This document shows positions 1-8,272 of a DNA stretch of 64,000 bases, one piece after another (the stretch's first letter is position 1; each line of letters opens with the position of its first letter). This stretch comes from Arthrobacter sp. H35-D1 (GTDB taxonomy: Bacteria > Actinomycetota > Actinomycetes > Actinomycetales > Micrococcaceae): positions 1-64,000 of the forward strand of contig NZ_JASISP010000010.1 in the NCBI RefSeq assembly GCF_030063185.1. The letters are read 5' to 3'. Below the pieces are notes generated by a model. That model did no database searches. It was not told the origin of the DNA and saw only the letters and a program-made list of their open reading frames with translations. The translations under genes were made by a program, and so were the position numbers.

Positions 1-69
1 TTGCCCGCCGCACGCGGCAAGGGCCAGCCCGGCCGGTTCCTGCATGCCCTCCAATGTCTCCTGATCCAT
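1..69 (-). CDS. N-terminal end of an unidentified gene leaving the window
   Basis: An open minus-strand frame starts with ATG at 69 and runs off the left edge after 23 codons (MDQETLEGMQEPAGLALA..., Gly/Ala-rich). I see no strong Shine-Dalgarno before it and 23 residues are too few to name a family. It would lie just outside the accessory island and so may be the first core gene on that side. It could also be chance. Confidence 0.3.
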   Translation of the reverse strand, partial: MDQETLEGMQEPAGLALAACGGQ

Positions 70-114
70 CCAAACAGCCTATCACATCTCAACTGATTTC
101 TGATCATCTTAAGC

Positions 115-139
115 AAAGAAAAACCCCGCAATCGCGGGC
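115..139 (-). terminator. Rho-independent terminator, minus strand
   Basis: Read on the minus strand this is a stem CCCGC / GCGGG with a four-base loop followed by a T-rich tail (TTTTTCTTT). It would end transcription coming from the right. No convincing gene is seen directly to its right, so it may once have ended a gene displaced by the island. Confidence 0.55.
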
Positions 140-350
140 TTCATCCCACGTACTTGCGGAGGTCTGAGACTTCGAAAAATCGCGGTTTTCCCACCCTCCA
201 GTTGAAAAACGTCACGACAACGGGGGCGGAATTGGCCCTTAGCAAGCCAAAGCCGTGACCAACTTTTCGTTCAAAAACGTGAGTAACGCGTGATTGGGCC
301 CCTCTGCGCACCTGTCCGGTGAAGTAAAACCGCAGGTCAAAGCCCCTTTT

Positions 351-387
351 GGTGCCCTGGGCGGGAATTGAACCCACGACCAAGAGA
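351..387 (-). repeat. att-like copy 1: 3' end of tRNA-Arg(UCU)
   Basis: These 37 bases match 5,708-5,744 and 14,808-14,844 with one mismatch (T for C in the acceptor stem). In the intact tRNA-Arg gene the same segment runs from the anticodon stem through the T arm to the acceptor 3' end. There is no 5' half here, so this is not a working tRNA. Just left of it, 327-340 keeps the AACCGCAGGTCA motif of the tRNA terminator. It is read as the outermost attachment site of an element integrated at the tRNA 3' end. Confidence 0.75.
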
Positions 388-1077
388 AACTCAGGACTCT
401 CATGCCAACAGTCTCCGTTGAGCGCCAAAGACCGCCAGTTTTCGGGGAGAGCGGGACAATGGGCCCCTCGCCAGGGTTTGCGGATACTGGTCACGGCCCG
501 TGAATCCATGGCCAAGGACCGGACCAGATCAATCAACGCCCTGAATGCTTTAACGCGCAGTAGCGACCTCGGAATCGATGCCCGCAAGAAGCTCACCGCT
601 GCCCAGATGGAGGAGATCTCACGATGGCGTGAACGCGAAGAAGAACTGGCGTTGAGAATCGGTCGGACCGAGGCCATCCGCCTCGCCAAGCACATCTTAG
701 ACCTCGGCGAACGGCTGGAATCCAATGAGAAGCAGCTGGCTGATCTGGTCAAGGTCAGCGAGGCTGCACCTCCGCTACAGGAGAAAGGCTTCAGAGCCGT
801 GACCGCGGCGAAGTGCGTCGTGGCTTGGTCCCATGAAGGACGGGTCCGTGACGAAGCGGCTTTTGCTTGCCTAGCGGGAGTGAACCCCATCCCCGCGTCA
901 TCGGGCAACACGGTGCGGCATCGCTTGAACCGTGTAGGCGATAGAAGGCTCAACAGCGCCCTACACATGGCTGCGATCACCAGGATGACCCACGACGCTG
1001 AAACCCGTGACTACGTCGAGAAACGCCGTGCTGAGCGCAAAACCGATAAGGAAGTTCGGCGCTGCATCAAACGCTAC

Positions 1078-2170
1078 CTAGTGCCCCGCGCCGTTAATTC
1101 GTTTTAATAGTCGTCCCAGTGATTCGAGGATGCCTTCGGCGGTCTTCGTCCAGATGAACGGCTTGGGATTCTCGTTCCATCCCTTGACCCAGTTGCGCAG
1201 GTCTTTCTCCAGCGTCTGTACGTTCCTGTGGTCGCTGCGCTGGAGTAGTTCCCGGGTCACTTCGGCAAACAGCCGCTCGACCTGATTGATCCAGGACGAG
1301 TATGTAGGGGTGAAGTGCATCGTGAACCGCGGGTGTTTGCCAAGCCACGAGACAATGGTTGGACTCTTGTGCGTCCCGTAGTTGTCGCAGACGATATGCA
1401 CGTCCAAGTCCGCCGGGACCTGCGCATCGATCTTGGTCAGGAACTTCTTGAACTCCACGGCCCGGTGCAAGCGGCAGGTGGAGGCGATCACGGTCCCATC
1501 AGAGACGTTCATTGCCGCGAACAGGCTTGTGGTGCCATGGCGTGCATAGTCATGGGTGCGCTTCTCGGGCATGCCCGGCATCATCGCCGAATGCCGGCTG
1601 TGACCGGGACAGGGCCTGGACCTGAGATTTTTCATCGACGCTGAGGACCACCGCGGATTCGGGCGGGTTCAGGTAGAGACCCACGATGTCGTAGACCTTC
1701 TCCACGAAGAACGGGTCGTTGGAGAGCTTGAACCCGTCGGTGCGGTGGGGCGTCAGGCCAAAAGCCTTCCAAACCCGCCCGATGGTGGACTTTGACAACC
1801 CGGCGCGTTCGGCCATCTTGGAACGGGGCCAATGGGTCGCGTTTTCCGGAGTGCTTTCCAAGGTGGCGACCACGATATCTTCGACCTGCTCGGTGGTGAT
1901 CGTTGCCGGTCTCCCAGGGCGTGGATCATCGCTGAGCCCATCCAAGCGGTGCTGCACAAACCGTGAGCGCCACTTCGTCACCGTCGGGGCCGAGCACCCG
2001 ACCAAGACGGCGACGTCCTTGTTCGCCATCCCCTCAGCGCAGGCCAGTACGATCCGCGACCGCAGCGCCAGCGCTTGGGCGGTCTTGCGCCTGCGGGTCC
2101 ATCGCGACAGCTGCTCGCGCTCTTCATCGCTGAGGTCCAGTTCGGACTTGGGCCGTCCGGTGCGTGCCAT
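1078..2170 (-). pseudogene. IS630-family transposase, frameshifted
   Basis: The first frame (ATG at 2,170) encodes the N-terminal HTH region and the first catalytic Asp in SVDEKSQVQAL. The second frame carries MMPGMPEKRTHDY, the second Asp in VCDNYGTHKS and the catalytic Glu in NQVERLFAEVT, ending in LLKRINGAGH. The join needs a one-base shift near 1,580-1,592. No A-rich or other obvious slippery site lies there, so I favour a mutation over programmed frameshifting. The stop codon TAG is made from the target TA plus the next host base, so the coding frame reaches the very end of the element. Confidence 0.85.
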
Positions 2171-2215
2171 TCACCAATTTTAACACTTATTGAACGAATT
2201 TACGACGCGGGGCAC
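1081..2215 (-). mobile_element. IS630-family insertion sequence, 1,135 bp
   Basis: Terminal inverted repeats of 23 bp, 1,081-1,103 and 2,193-2,215, match at 21 positions and begin GTGCCCCGCG. A TA dinucleotide lies on each side (1,079-1,080 and 2,216-2,217), the target duplication expected of the IS630/Tc1/mariner group. It is inserted in an IS110 transposase gene. The single transposase gene on the minus strand carries a frameshift, so the copy is probably unable to move on its own. Confidence 0.92.
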
Positions 2216-2283
2216 TAGCCCGACGGGTGTTCAGCATACTGAATGCCGCCTCTCACTCGAACATGGTTCAAGAAGCGACTTGA

Positions 2284-2648
2284 CAGACATAGAAGAGTCG
2301 TAGGGACATGCCAGCCACCGCCCGCGCCGCCGTGGAAGACGCTATAACGCTTGCCGTGACGGGTGTGGATGAGAACCGCCCGGTTGCGCTCTTGGTTCTT
2401 TTGAGGAGCACGATCAAAATAGACGATGTCCTGGGACGGTACCTTGTATTTTGCCTGCACAGGCGCATTCCCACATGATTCTTCGATACCGTTATGCCCG
2501 CATTTTTTCTGAGTCAACGCGCACACTATCGAATTAGCGCGTCGGGTCGTATCATCACCTTAGGAAACCTCACCGAGCGGTTGGGTTGACTATTCGCAAT
2601 TAAATCCCAAGGCTTCGGCGATCCCGGGCCACTCCGTGGAGGTGCGTC
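2284..2648. other. Spacer between IS110 remnant and secreted protein gene
   Basis: No gene is supported here. An open minus-strand frame (start 2,526) overlaps the IS110 tail antisense and has no recognisable motif. A strong ribosome-binding region (GGAGG near 2,638-2,642) at the right end belongs to the next gene. Confidence 0.4.
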
Positions 2649-4352
2649 ATGTACAAGTTAAGATTGCTGACGGCGGCGGCTGCCGCCGTCCTTTTAGTAC
2701 CGATTCTCCCCGCAGCCGCAGCGGTCACGGGCGACCAGCTCGTGAACACCGGCAGCACTTCAGCACCATTCTCCCAGAACAAGCAGAATGAGCCTGGTCT
2801 CGCCGTCGACGCCGCGCACCCCACGGTGCTCGCGGCCGGTGCAAACGACGAAATCGACATGGAGGCTTGCGCCGCGGGCGCGCCGAACACCTGCCCGTTC
2901 ACCCAGGGTGTGGGCGTCTCCGGAATCTATTTCTCCATGGACTCCGGACACACTTGGACCCAGCCCACGTACAGTGGTTGGACCGCACGAGACTGTGTGG
3001 GACCAGCGGTGTGTGCACCCCACGTCGGTCCGATCGGAACTCTGCCGGGCTACTACGAAAAGGGTCTGGTTTCCAATGGTGATCCCGAGTTGGCATTCGG
3101 GCCGCGCAGGGGCGCGGACGGAGCCTTCTCCTGGGCGGCCGGCTCCCGGCTCTACTACAGCAACATCGCCACCAACTTCGGGACAACTCGCAGCGATCAG
3201 GCGTTCAAGGGATCCGGGGCGATTGCGGTGTCACGCACCGACGACGTGGCGGCCGCTGCGAACAACGATGCCAGCGCATGGATGGCTCCCGTCATTGTGA
3301 GCAAGCAGAGCAGTGCCACTTTCAGCGATAAGGAGCAGATCTGGGCTGACAACGCTGCCAGCAGTCCCTTCTTTGGGAATGTGTACGTTTGCAACGTCAG
3401 CTTCCGCAGCAACGGCCACGGGGGTGCTCCGGAGCCGGTTATGCTGCACCGCTCGTCAGATGGGGGCGATAACTGGACTACCCGCCAGATCTCCGCCGCA
3501 GTGAATAACGCTCAGATTAGCGGGCGTCAGGGTTGTGCTGTACGCACAGACGGCGCAGGCCGGGTGTACGTGGTCTGGTCCGGCTTTACGCCAGCAGGCG
3601 CAAGTGTCTTCTACCAGGCGACTTCGGACAACGGCGGCGCCAACTTCACACGGCCTAGGGTCGTGATGGCAATCGGTGGTATCGGCCAACTGGATCCCGT
3701 CACCGGGCGATCCACCATTGACGGCGTCGCAGGTTCGCGGACCGACGTCTTTCCGAGCATCGATATCGCAAATGGTGCGCCTACCGGCGTAGGGGCCCTG
3801 AACACGGTGGTACTTGGTTGGTCCGACGACAGCGCAGGAACCAATATGGAGCGGGCATATGTCTCCTTCTCCAGCGACCGCGGCGCGAGCTATAGCTCAA
3901 AGCAGGCGGTATCTACCACCGGCGACCGCGCTAACCAGCCGGCGGTTGCCATCTCGCCCAATGGAGGCACGGTCTACATGACCTATAACGCCTGGCACGC
4001 TGCCTGGCAGACGACCACTGCCAACGCGCGCCCGATGGAGGGGGTCGTGCTCAGCGGCCCGACACGGGGCACCCTCGCGGAAGTTCACCGTGGAGTCTCG
4101 GGCGACGCCCGCGGCTCGAGCGCCAATTCACTGACGGCGGAGTTCCTCGGCGATTACAACTACGTGGTGGCGACCGACAGCTACGGTGCGGCCCTCTGGA
4201 ACGATGTGCGTAACGCGACCGATTGCCCCGCGGTGGATGCGTACCGCGAGGCGCTGGCCAACGGCGGCACGCCGACCCCGCCCGTGCCGTGCCAGTCCCC
4301 GATGACCGCCTTCGGCAATACGGACATCTTCGGTTATACCTCGGCACCGTAG
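2649..4352 (+). CDS. Secreted Asp-box (BNR) sialidase-fold protein
   Basis: A 567-residue protein with a Sec-type signal peptide (residues 1 to about 24: Lys/Arg, an Ala/Val/Leu-rich core, AAAA before the likely cut). Several Asp-box motifs of the S-x-D-x-G-x-x-W type follow: [25 protein letters not shown] and SSDRGASY. These mark a six-bladed beta-propeller as in exo-sialidases and related extracellular glycosidases. I cannot place the sialidase catalytic arginine triad or Tyr/Glu pair with certainty, so enzymatic activity is inferred from the fold only. The start is supported by GGAGG about eight bases upstream. It stands alone inside the island, is intact, and is probably cargo. Confidence 0.75.
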   Translation: MYKLRLLTAAAAAVLLVPILPAAAAVTGDQLVNTGSTSAPFSQNKQNEPGLAVDAAHPTVLAAGANDEIDMEACAAGAPNTCPFTQGVGVSGIYFSMDSGHTWTQPTYSGWTARDCVGPAVCAPHVGPIGTLPGYYEKGLVSNGDPELAFGPRRGADGAFSWAAGSRLYYSNIATNFGTTRSDQAFKGSGAIAVSRTDDVAAAANNDASAWMAPVIVSKQSSATFSDKEQIWADNAASSPFFGNVYVCNVSFRSNGHGGAPEPVMLHRSSDGGDNWTTRQISAAVNNAQISGRQGCAVRTDGAGRVYVVWSGFTPAGASVFYQATSDNGGANFTRPRVVMAIGGIGQLDPVTGRSTIDGVAGSRTDVFPSIDIANGAPTGVGALNTVVLGWSDDSAGTNMERAYVSFSSDRGASYSSKQAVSTTGDRANQPAVAISPNGGTVYMTYNAWHAAWQTTTANARPMEGVVLSGPTRGTLAEVHRGVSGDARGSSANSLTAEFLGDYNYVVATDSYGAALWNDVRNATDCPAVDAYREALANGGTPTPPVPCQSPMTAFGNTDIFGYTSAP

Positions 4353-4471
4353 ACTGATCCGAGGTCGCTCGACCGGGCCGTCGCGCTTCCGCGGCGCCCC
4401 GATCGTGCGGCGTGCCGTCACCTTGCTGCTCTCGCTCGGCTGGAAACTACCGGCATGCTTAGGCTAGGTCC

Positions 4472-4729
4472 ATGACAGCACAGTTCACACACGACGACTG
4501 GGCCAGCACGGCCGAGACCCTAGACCTCGATGCGTTGCTGTTGGACGAGCACTTCCAAAGGATTTTCGGCTGGACCAAGGAAATGGCCGGAGATCCACGC
4601 ACCATCGTGGATCTGGGTGCCGGCACCGGCACTGGCACCTTTGGTTTGGCACGCACGTTCCCGAAGGCCACCGTGGTAGCAGTCGATCAATCGGAAACTA
4701 TGCTCAACCGGCTTCGGGGACGGAGATAG
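4472..4729 (+). pseudogene. Truncated class I SAM-dependent methyltransferase
   Basis: The 85-residue frame contains helix alpha-A and motif I (VDLGAGTGTGTFGLA) plus the acidic end of beta-2 (VVAVDQSE), the S-adenosylmethionine-binding half of a Rossmann methyltransferase. Family members are usually 200-280 residues, so about two thirds is gone. The frame ends at 4,729, inside the 3' end of the convergent GIY-YIG gene, which marks a deletion or recombination junction. Not expected to work. Confidence 0.7.
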
Positions 4730-5189
4730 TCTCCAGATACTCATTGCAGTCGGCTTCCAGCGGTGCTGGGGTGTAACGATTGGAAGCGGCGTTGCCGTTC
4801 ATGAGCGGGAATCGAGCGGCCTGGGCAGCCCGGGAAATGGCTTCCCATTCCATGAACCCCACATGAGTATCAGTCCAGGTATTGGTCAACGAAACCGCAA
4901 CGATGGCTCGTTCCCAAAAGTCCTTGCCAGTAACGTGTTGCTTGAGCTTGCCACCGACGTTACCGGTTTGTCCGATGTAACAGGAAACGCGTTCCTCCGA
5001 ATCACCGCCAAACAGGAAATAGAGTCCCACCTGCGATGCTTCAGGCGTCGAGAGGAAACCACCAAGCAATGACCGGTGCGCGTCGAAAACGCGAACCGTT
5101 CGTGTAGTTATTTCTGCCATGCGGATACCGGAAGGGTCACCGTGAGGTAGAAAAATCTGGATCGTTTGGGGACGTGAACTGGCCCGCAT
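4704..5189 (-). CDS. GIY-YIG nuclease family protein, short form
   Basis: The 161-residue product has an N-terminal beta strand pair (TIQIFLPHGDPSGIRMAEIT) as found in the GIY-YIG proteins that carry a C-terminal DUF4357, then the nuclease core with GLYFLFGG and CYIGQTGNV and a downstream Glu in FMEWEAISRA. The start at 5,189 is chosen because GGAGGAG lies eight bases before it. An upstream in-frame ATG at 5,216 has no such site. Relatives of this type are close to 300 residues, so the C-terminal half is probably lost at the junction with the methyltransferase remnant. Phage and island genomes often carry such genes. DNA cleavage is possible but not shown. Confidence 0.7.
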   Translation of the reverse strand: MRASSRPQTIQIFLPHGDPSGIRMAEITTRTVRVFDAHRSLLGGFLSTPEASQVGLYFLFGGDSEERVSCYIGQTGNVGGKLKQHVTGKDFWERAIVAVSLTNTWTDTHVGFMEWEAISRAAQAARFPLMNGNAASNRYTPAPLEADCNEYLETISVPEAG

Positions 5190-5216
5190 TTCGGGTTCTC
5201 CTCCGGAAGACGGCAT

Positions 5217-5655
5217 ACGAGGTCAAACTTACCCCCAGAACAGACTGGACTTGGGTCTGCCTCGGCTTTGGGTGACTCACCACCTCCCTTGGGGTCGGCG
5301 AGCGGCTCGTTCCACGGTCCCGGCAACAATTAGCTTTACGGGCCTGAGAGCTAAGTCCTGAAGGCGACGAAAGCAGTCAAGCGGCGGTCCGTGCTATGCA
5401 TCGACTGCCGCCCGACGTTGTGTGCCTGAACACCCTTCTCGTGGAACGGCAGCAGCGAGGAGGCCTGCCCAACTGGGGATTCAACGAACCAAGTATCTCA
5501 AACGGATGGCTTGTCGCGGGCGCATGCCACCGTCTGCTTGCGTTACAGACCGCCATGGGCCTCGATGGCGTCGGTGTGGCGTGAAAAGGGGGAGTGATTT
5601 CTGAAGAAAATTTCGCTGAATTGGGGGAGTCAAGGGGGAGTTGGGCCGTTTTTGG
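5217..5655. other. Spacer without a supported gene
   Basis: Short open frames occur on both strands (for example 5,396-5,584 plus) but none has a good ribosome-binding site or a recognisable motif. The right part, 5,590-5,650, is rich in GGGGGAG and AATTT stretches. It could be degraded island DNA. Confidence 0.4.
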
Positions 5656-5744
5656 CCTTAAACGGTTCTGAGCTGCGGAACATAACCGCAGGTCAGAGCC
5701 ATATTTAGGTGCCCCGGGCGGGAATTGAACCCACGACCAAGAGA
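5656..5744 (-). repeat. att-like copy 2: tRNA-Arg 3' end plus terminator
   Basis: This 89-bp segment aligns without gaps to 14,756-14,844 (offset 9,100) with about ten mismatches. Its last 37 bases (5,708-5,744) are identical to the tRNA-Arg(UCU) 3' part. The left part keeps the tRNA's hairpin terminator with one stem mismatch. The anticodon and 5' half are missing. Its position between two outer copies fits the internal attachment site of two elements integrated in tandem. Confidence 0.85.
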
Positions 5745-6447
5745 ATGTCACCATCTGAGCGTCACGAGGTGTCGATGACTATCATAATTCGCGTATTCTC
5801 GGGTGTTTTGGTCCTCTTTGGCGCCCACGACATGTCAACAATTGCCGTAGTTTTCGGTTGAATTAGATGGGTAAAAGATGAGCGACGATCCAGCATCTGT
5901 TGACACCATTCAGCTTCACATTGGCGTATCTGTCAAATCAGGTCCGTCAGCGCCTTGCAATCGGGTGTAGACCCGCGTCAATGGCTACCATTTTACGCTT
6001 GAAAGATTGGTCAGTCTATTGACCGTTGGCCCAGGATCGAGTCGCCGTCGGTGATGATAGGGGACTGGTCGGCCATCGTGATTTTGTGTGTGGATAGGGG
6101 CTTGGTGAATCTCTGAGGTGTCAACTGTGGCCTCATGTAGCCGAGCGCTACTGCAAGGACTACAGCCAACCCACAGTGATCGATGGGCGGATCCAGAGGC
6201 CCGTTTTGGGTTTTGAGGGTCGGAGCCCTTGAATTGGCGTGTCCAAGTTGCCCGCGCTGCACTTTCTGGTTCAGACCCGAATCAGGGACTATTTGCCAAG
6301 CTTGCCCGGCAGGGCTATGAGAATGGGATCACGGGGCTTGAAAACCTGTCCCGTATAAGGCCGGGCTTTTTTGAGGGCGGGTCGAGGAGGTGCGTTGGAT
6401 GCACACCATAATCAGTGGCGGGTCAATGGAGATGTAGGCGTAGGAGT
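5745..6447. other. Spacer inside the island
   Basis: No gene is recognised. A 30-codon frame at 5,878-5,970 (MSDDPASVDTIQLH...) looks protein-like but has no clear ribosome-binding site and no family. A minus-strand frame at 6,011-6,262 is also unassigned. A GC stem followed by TTTTTT at about 6,350-6,373 could be a plus-strand terminator. The stretch may hold remains of deleted genes. Confidence 0.4.
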
Positions 6448-6687
6448 TCACGGACCTTCTGGGTCTCATCCCTGTACACCGGACCCATTGCCGTGGCATT
6501 CCCGGATGCCGGAGACCTGAGCATGTTCGTCGCAGCAGCCATCGCCGCCATCGTTCATCTGGCTACCTACCGGCTCCGCCCGCTGTCCAAACCCAGGAGA
6601 TCAGCAGAAGACCTGGACCCCGCCGTGCAAAAAGCTTCTGCCGAAGTCGGCCAACCCTTGGCCGTCGCCCCACAGGCGGGGAAGTGA
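6448..6687 (+). pseudogene. C-terminal remnant of an NCS1-type permease
   Basis: Only the last 75-80 residues remain: LYTGPIAVAFPDAGDLSMF, one hydrophobic membrane helix (VAAAIAAIVHLATYRL) and a charged cytoplasmic tail. The YTGP...GD/ADLS pattern is found at the last helices of nucleobase:cation symporters of the cytosine/allantoin permease group. The other ten or so helices are missing. Its TGA overlaps the GTG start of the hydrolase gene, so the two were once an operon. Confidence 0.6.
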
Positions 6688-7268
6688 GCACATCCGCAGG
6701 CAACCGCCAGCGCACGCTCGTGGCGATCGACGTGCAGCACTACTTCCGCGACGAGACCAGTCAATGGTCCGTCCCACGTTACGCCGACATCGTGCCGGTG
6801 ATTGACACTCTGAGGAAATCCCTGCCAGACCCGGCCATCTTCACGAAGTTCGTTGCCGGCCCCAGGAACACGGGGCCTGAGGCAGCTATTATCCAGCGAT
6901 GGAACCAGATGCGGTTGCCGGAAGACGACCTCGGGTGGGCCCTCACAATGGACACCGCAACCGGCGACCACACCTTCGCCAAGGGCACGTTCTCCAAATG
7001 GGGGCATGAACTCGCCGACCTCATCCCGCCCGGCGCGGAAATGGTGCTGACGGGCGTAGCCACGGACTGCTGCATCCTCGCCACCGCACTCGGTGCCGTC
7101 GACGCCGGACGCTACGTAACCGTAGTAACCGATGGCTGCGCCGCCGTCAGCGATGAGGCCCAGGACCAAACCCTGGGCCTGCTGGAACTGCTGTCACCAA
7201 TGTGCACCGTCGTGGCCAGCACAGAATTGCTGGCCGGGATTGCCTCGACGACCGCGGTCGGCGGGTGA
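6684..7268 (+). CDS. Isochorismatase-family cysteine hydrolase
   Basis: The 194-residue product has the isochorismatase fold and the Asp-Lys-Cys triad: Asp in LVAIDVQHYF (about residue 15), Lys in HTFAKGTFSKW and the nucleophile Cys in GVATDCCILATAL. Members cleave amide or vinyl-ether bonds in small molecules (nicotinamide, ureido compounds, isochorismate). Next to a nucleobase-type permease remnant, an amidohydrolase step in N-heterocycle or ureide use is a fair guess, but the substrate is unknown. The GTG start overlaps the stop of the permease remnant by four bases (GTGA), which points to translational coupling. All key residues are present. Confidence 0.85.
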   Translation: MSTSAGNRQRTLVAIDVQHYFRDETSQWSVPRYADIVPVIDTLRKSLPDPAIFTKFVAGPRNTGPEAAIIQRWNQMRLPEDDLGWALTMDTATGDHTFAKGTFSKWGHELADLIPPGAEMVLTGVATDCCILATALGAVDAGRYVTVVTDGCAAVSDEAQDQTLGLLELLSPMCTVVASTELLAGIASTTAVGG

Positions 7269-7382
7269 CCTGACGGGGGAGTAGCCCGCCCTGCAGGCCG
7301 AACAGCCTCCACTCCGGAAGTACTGGCGGCTGCGAAGGCAGGCGTCCGCAGGTCGCAGTGCAGAGAAAAGTAGGAGGACAAG

Positions 7383-7700
7383 ATTGCCATTATCAGCCGT
7401 TCCGGAGGGACGCTTGAGGAAGCCCAAGACACCAAAAGGCTCCACGTCGAAGTCAGCGACGGACTAAGCGAACTCCAAATTGCCGCGGCCTTGAAGCAGT
7501 CAGGGCTGGGCACGCTGGCCGAAGGTCGCGCTTTTCTTCGGATCTTCTGCCTGCGGCACCTGACCGGGCCGCCGGCAACGCCGGAATGGGATACGGCGTT
7601 CACAGCCATGGCAGATTATGCCAGTTCCAAGGGATGGACCAACACTGAAGGGGAACTACAGGCCCACCTTCAATACACAGCAGCGGGCGAAACCGAATAG
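7383..7700 (+). CDS. Unidentified 105-aa protein, apparent ATT start
   Basis: An open frame follows the hydrolase and encodes a soluble, helix-rich protein (IAIISRSGGTLEEAQDTKRL...GWTNTEGELQAHLQY). A perfect AGGAGG lies at 7,372-7,377, five bases before ATT at 7,383. An in-frame TAG at 7,371 excludes an upstream start. The next usual start (TTG near 7,491) would lose a third of the protein and has no such site. ATT initiation is known but very rare, so a mutated ATG is also possible. No family is recognised. The position suggests the same operon as the hydrolase. Confidence 0.55.
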   Translation: MAIISRSGGTLEEAQDTKRLHVEVSDGLSELQIAAALKQSGLGTLAEGRAFLRIFCLRHLTGPPATPEWDTAFTAMADYASSKGWTNTEGELQAHLQYTAAGETE

Positions 7701-7711
7701 CGCCCGGGCGG

Positions 7712-7735
7712 TGGCGACATTTGGCGGTGTCGCCA
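7712..7735 (+). terminator. Hairpin after the hydrolase operon
   Basis: A perfect eight-base stem TGGCGACA / TGTCGCCA with an eight-base loop begins 12 bases after the stop codon at 7,700. The T tail is weak (TTTG), so it is a terminator or an mRNA-stabilising hairpin. Confidence 0.5.
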
Positions 7736-8272
7736 TTTGCCCGTGAGAGGGAGCCATAGTGAACAATCATCCGTGGGTAGCGCGTTGTCAGAGCTTCTCG
7801 CTATTTGACTGAACCGCGTGATCGGTCACCCGATAGATGACTCGCAAGATACGTTGGGAAAGCCGTGACTGCCAAGAAACTCCAGTCGATGGAGGGCGGT
7901 GACCTGTGCTGTCACTTCGATTTCCGTGACTATCGGGTCCGATGATATGCGTGTCAGAAGAGAGCGTACACAAACGGGAGCGCCCATCCTCCTCAAGGCG
8001 TGGCCTCTTACGCGTGTCCGCAGCCGGTAAGGTTTAACAGTCCGAGCAACAAAGAGGTGCCAACGCACGGGGCGCCTACCAGCGTCCCGGCGTTTACTTA
8101 TCTCGTGGGCGCGTTCACACCGGTCCGCCAAGTTATTTTCAAGGGGCTCAAGTCCTGTCAGCGTCTTCATCGCCAGCCCCATAGAACGCCCCCGTAAGTC
8201 TTTTCTGGACTGTATCATTGGCATAGGTTTCGACATGATTTGTCCAGCGCTGGTGTGACTAGAGGAGGACAC
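7736..8272. other. Spacer before the acetyltransferase gene
   Basis: A minus-strand open frame (about 7,826-8,302) crosses this region and overlaps the next gene antisense; it has no motif and no ribosome-binding site. I see no gene, RNA or mobile-element end that I can support. Compared with flanking genes the base composition is lower in GC, as elsewhere in the island. Confidence 0.35.

Larger units (their letters stand above)
450..2283 (+). pseudogene. IS110-family transposase remnant, split by an IS630 element
   Basis: Frame 450-1080 encodes the middle and C-terminal part of an IS110/IS116/IS902 transposase: a coiled-coil-like segment with SRWREREEELALRIGRTEA, then AFACLAGVNPIPASSG and RHRLNRVGDRRLNSAL, typical of the second transposase domain. 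The N-terminal DEDD catalytic part is missing. The frame is cut after IKRYL by the IS630 insertion at 1,081-2,215 and resumes at 2,218 as ARRVFSILNAASHSN up to TGA at 2,281-2,283. Removing the insert and one TA restores one frame, so it was cut by transposition after the 5' truncation or independently of it. Not functional. Confidence 0.85.

Noticed and set aside
351-387. tRNA gene at att copy 1, and likewise at 5,708-5,744
   Set aside because: Only the 3' half of tRNA-Arg is present; anticodon and 5' acceptor strand are missing.
141-980. Minus-strand open frame of 279 codons across the IS110 remnant
   Set aside because: It is antisense to a clear transposase frame, has Ser/Arg-rich low-quality sequence and no ribosome-binding site.
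2215-2526. Unknown 103-aa minus-strand protein
   Set aside because: Its C-terminal quarter is antisense to the IS110 tail and its stop is at the IS630 edge, so it cannot be an old gene as it stands; no motif.
4472-5189. A restriction-modification or defence system from the methyltransferase and GIY-YIG genes
   Set aside because: The methyltransferase shows no DNA-methylase motif IV and is cut short; the genes converge and look joined by a deletion. Too weak to claim a system.
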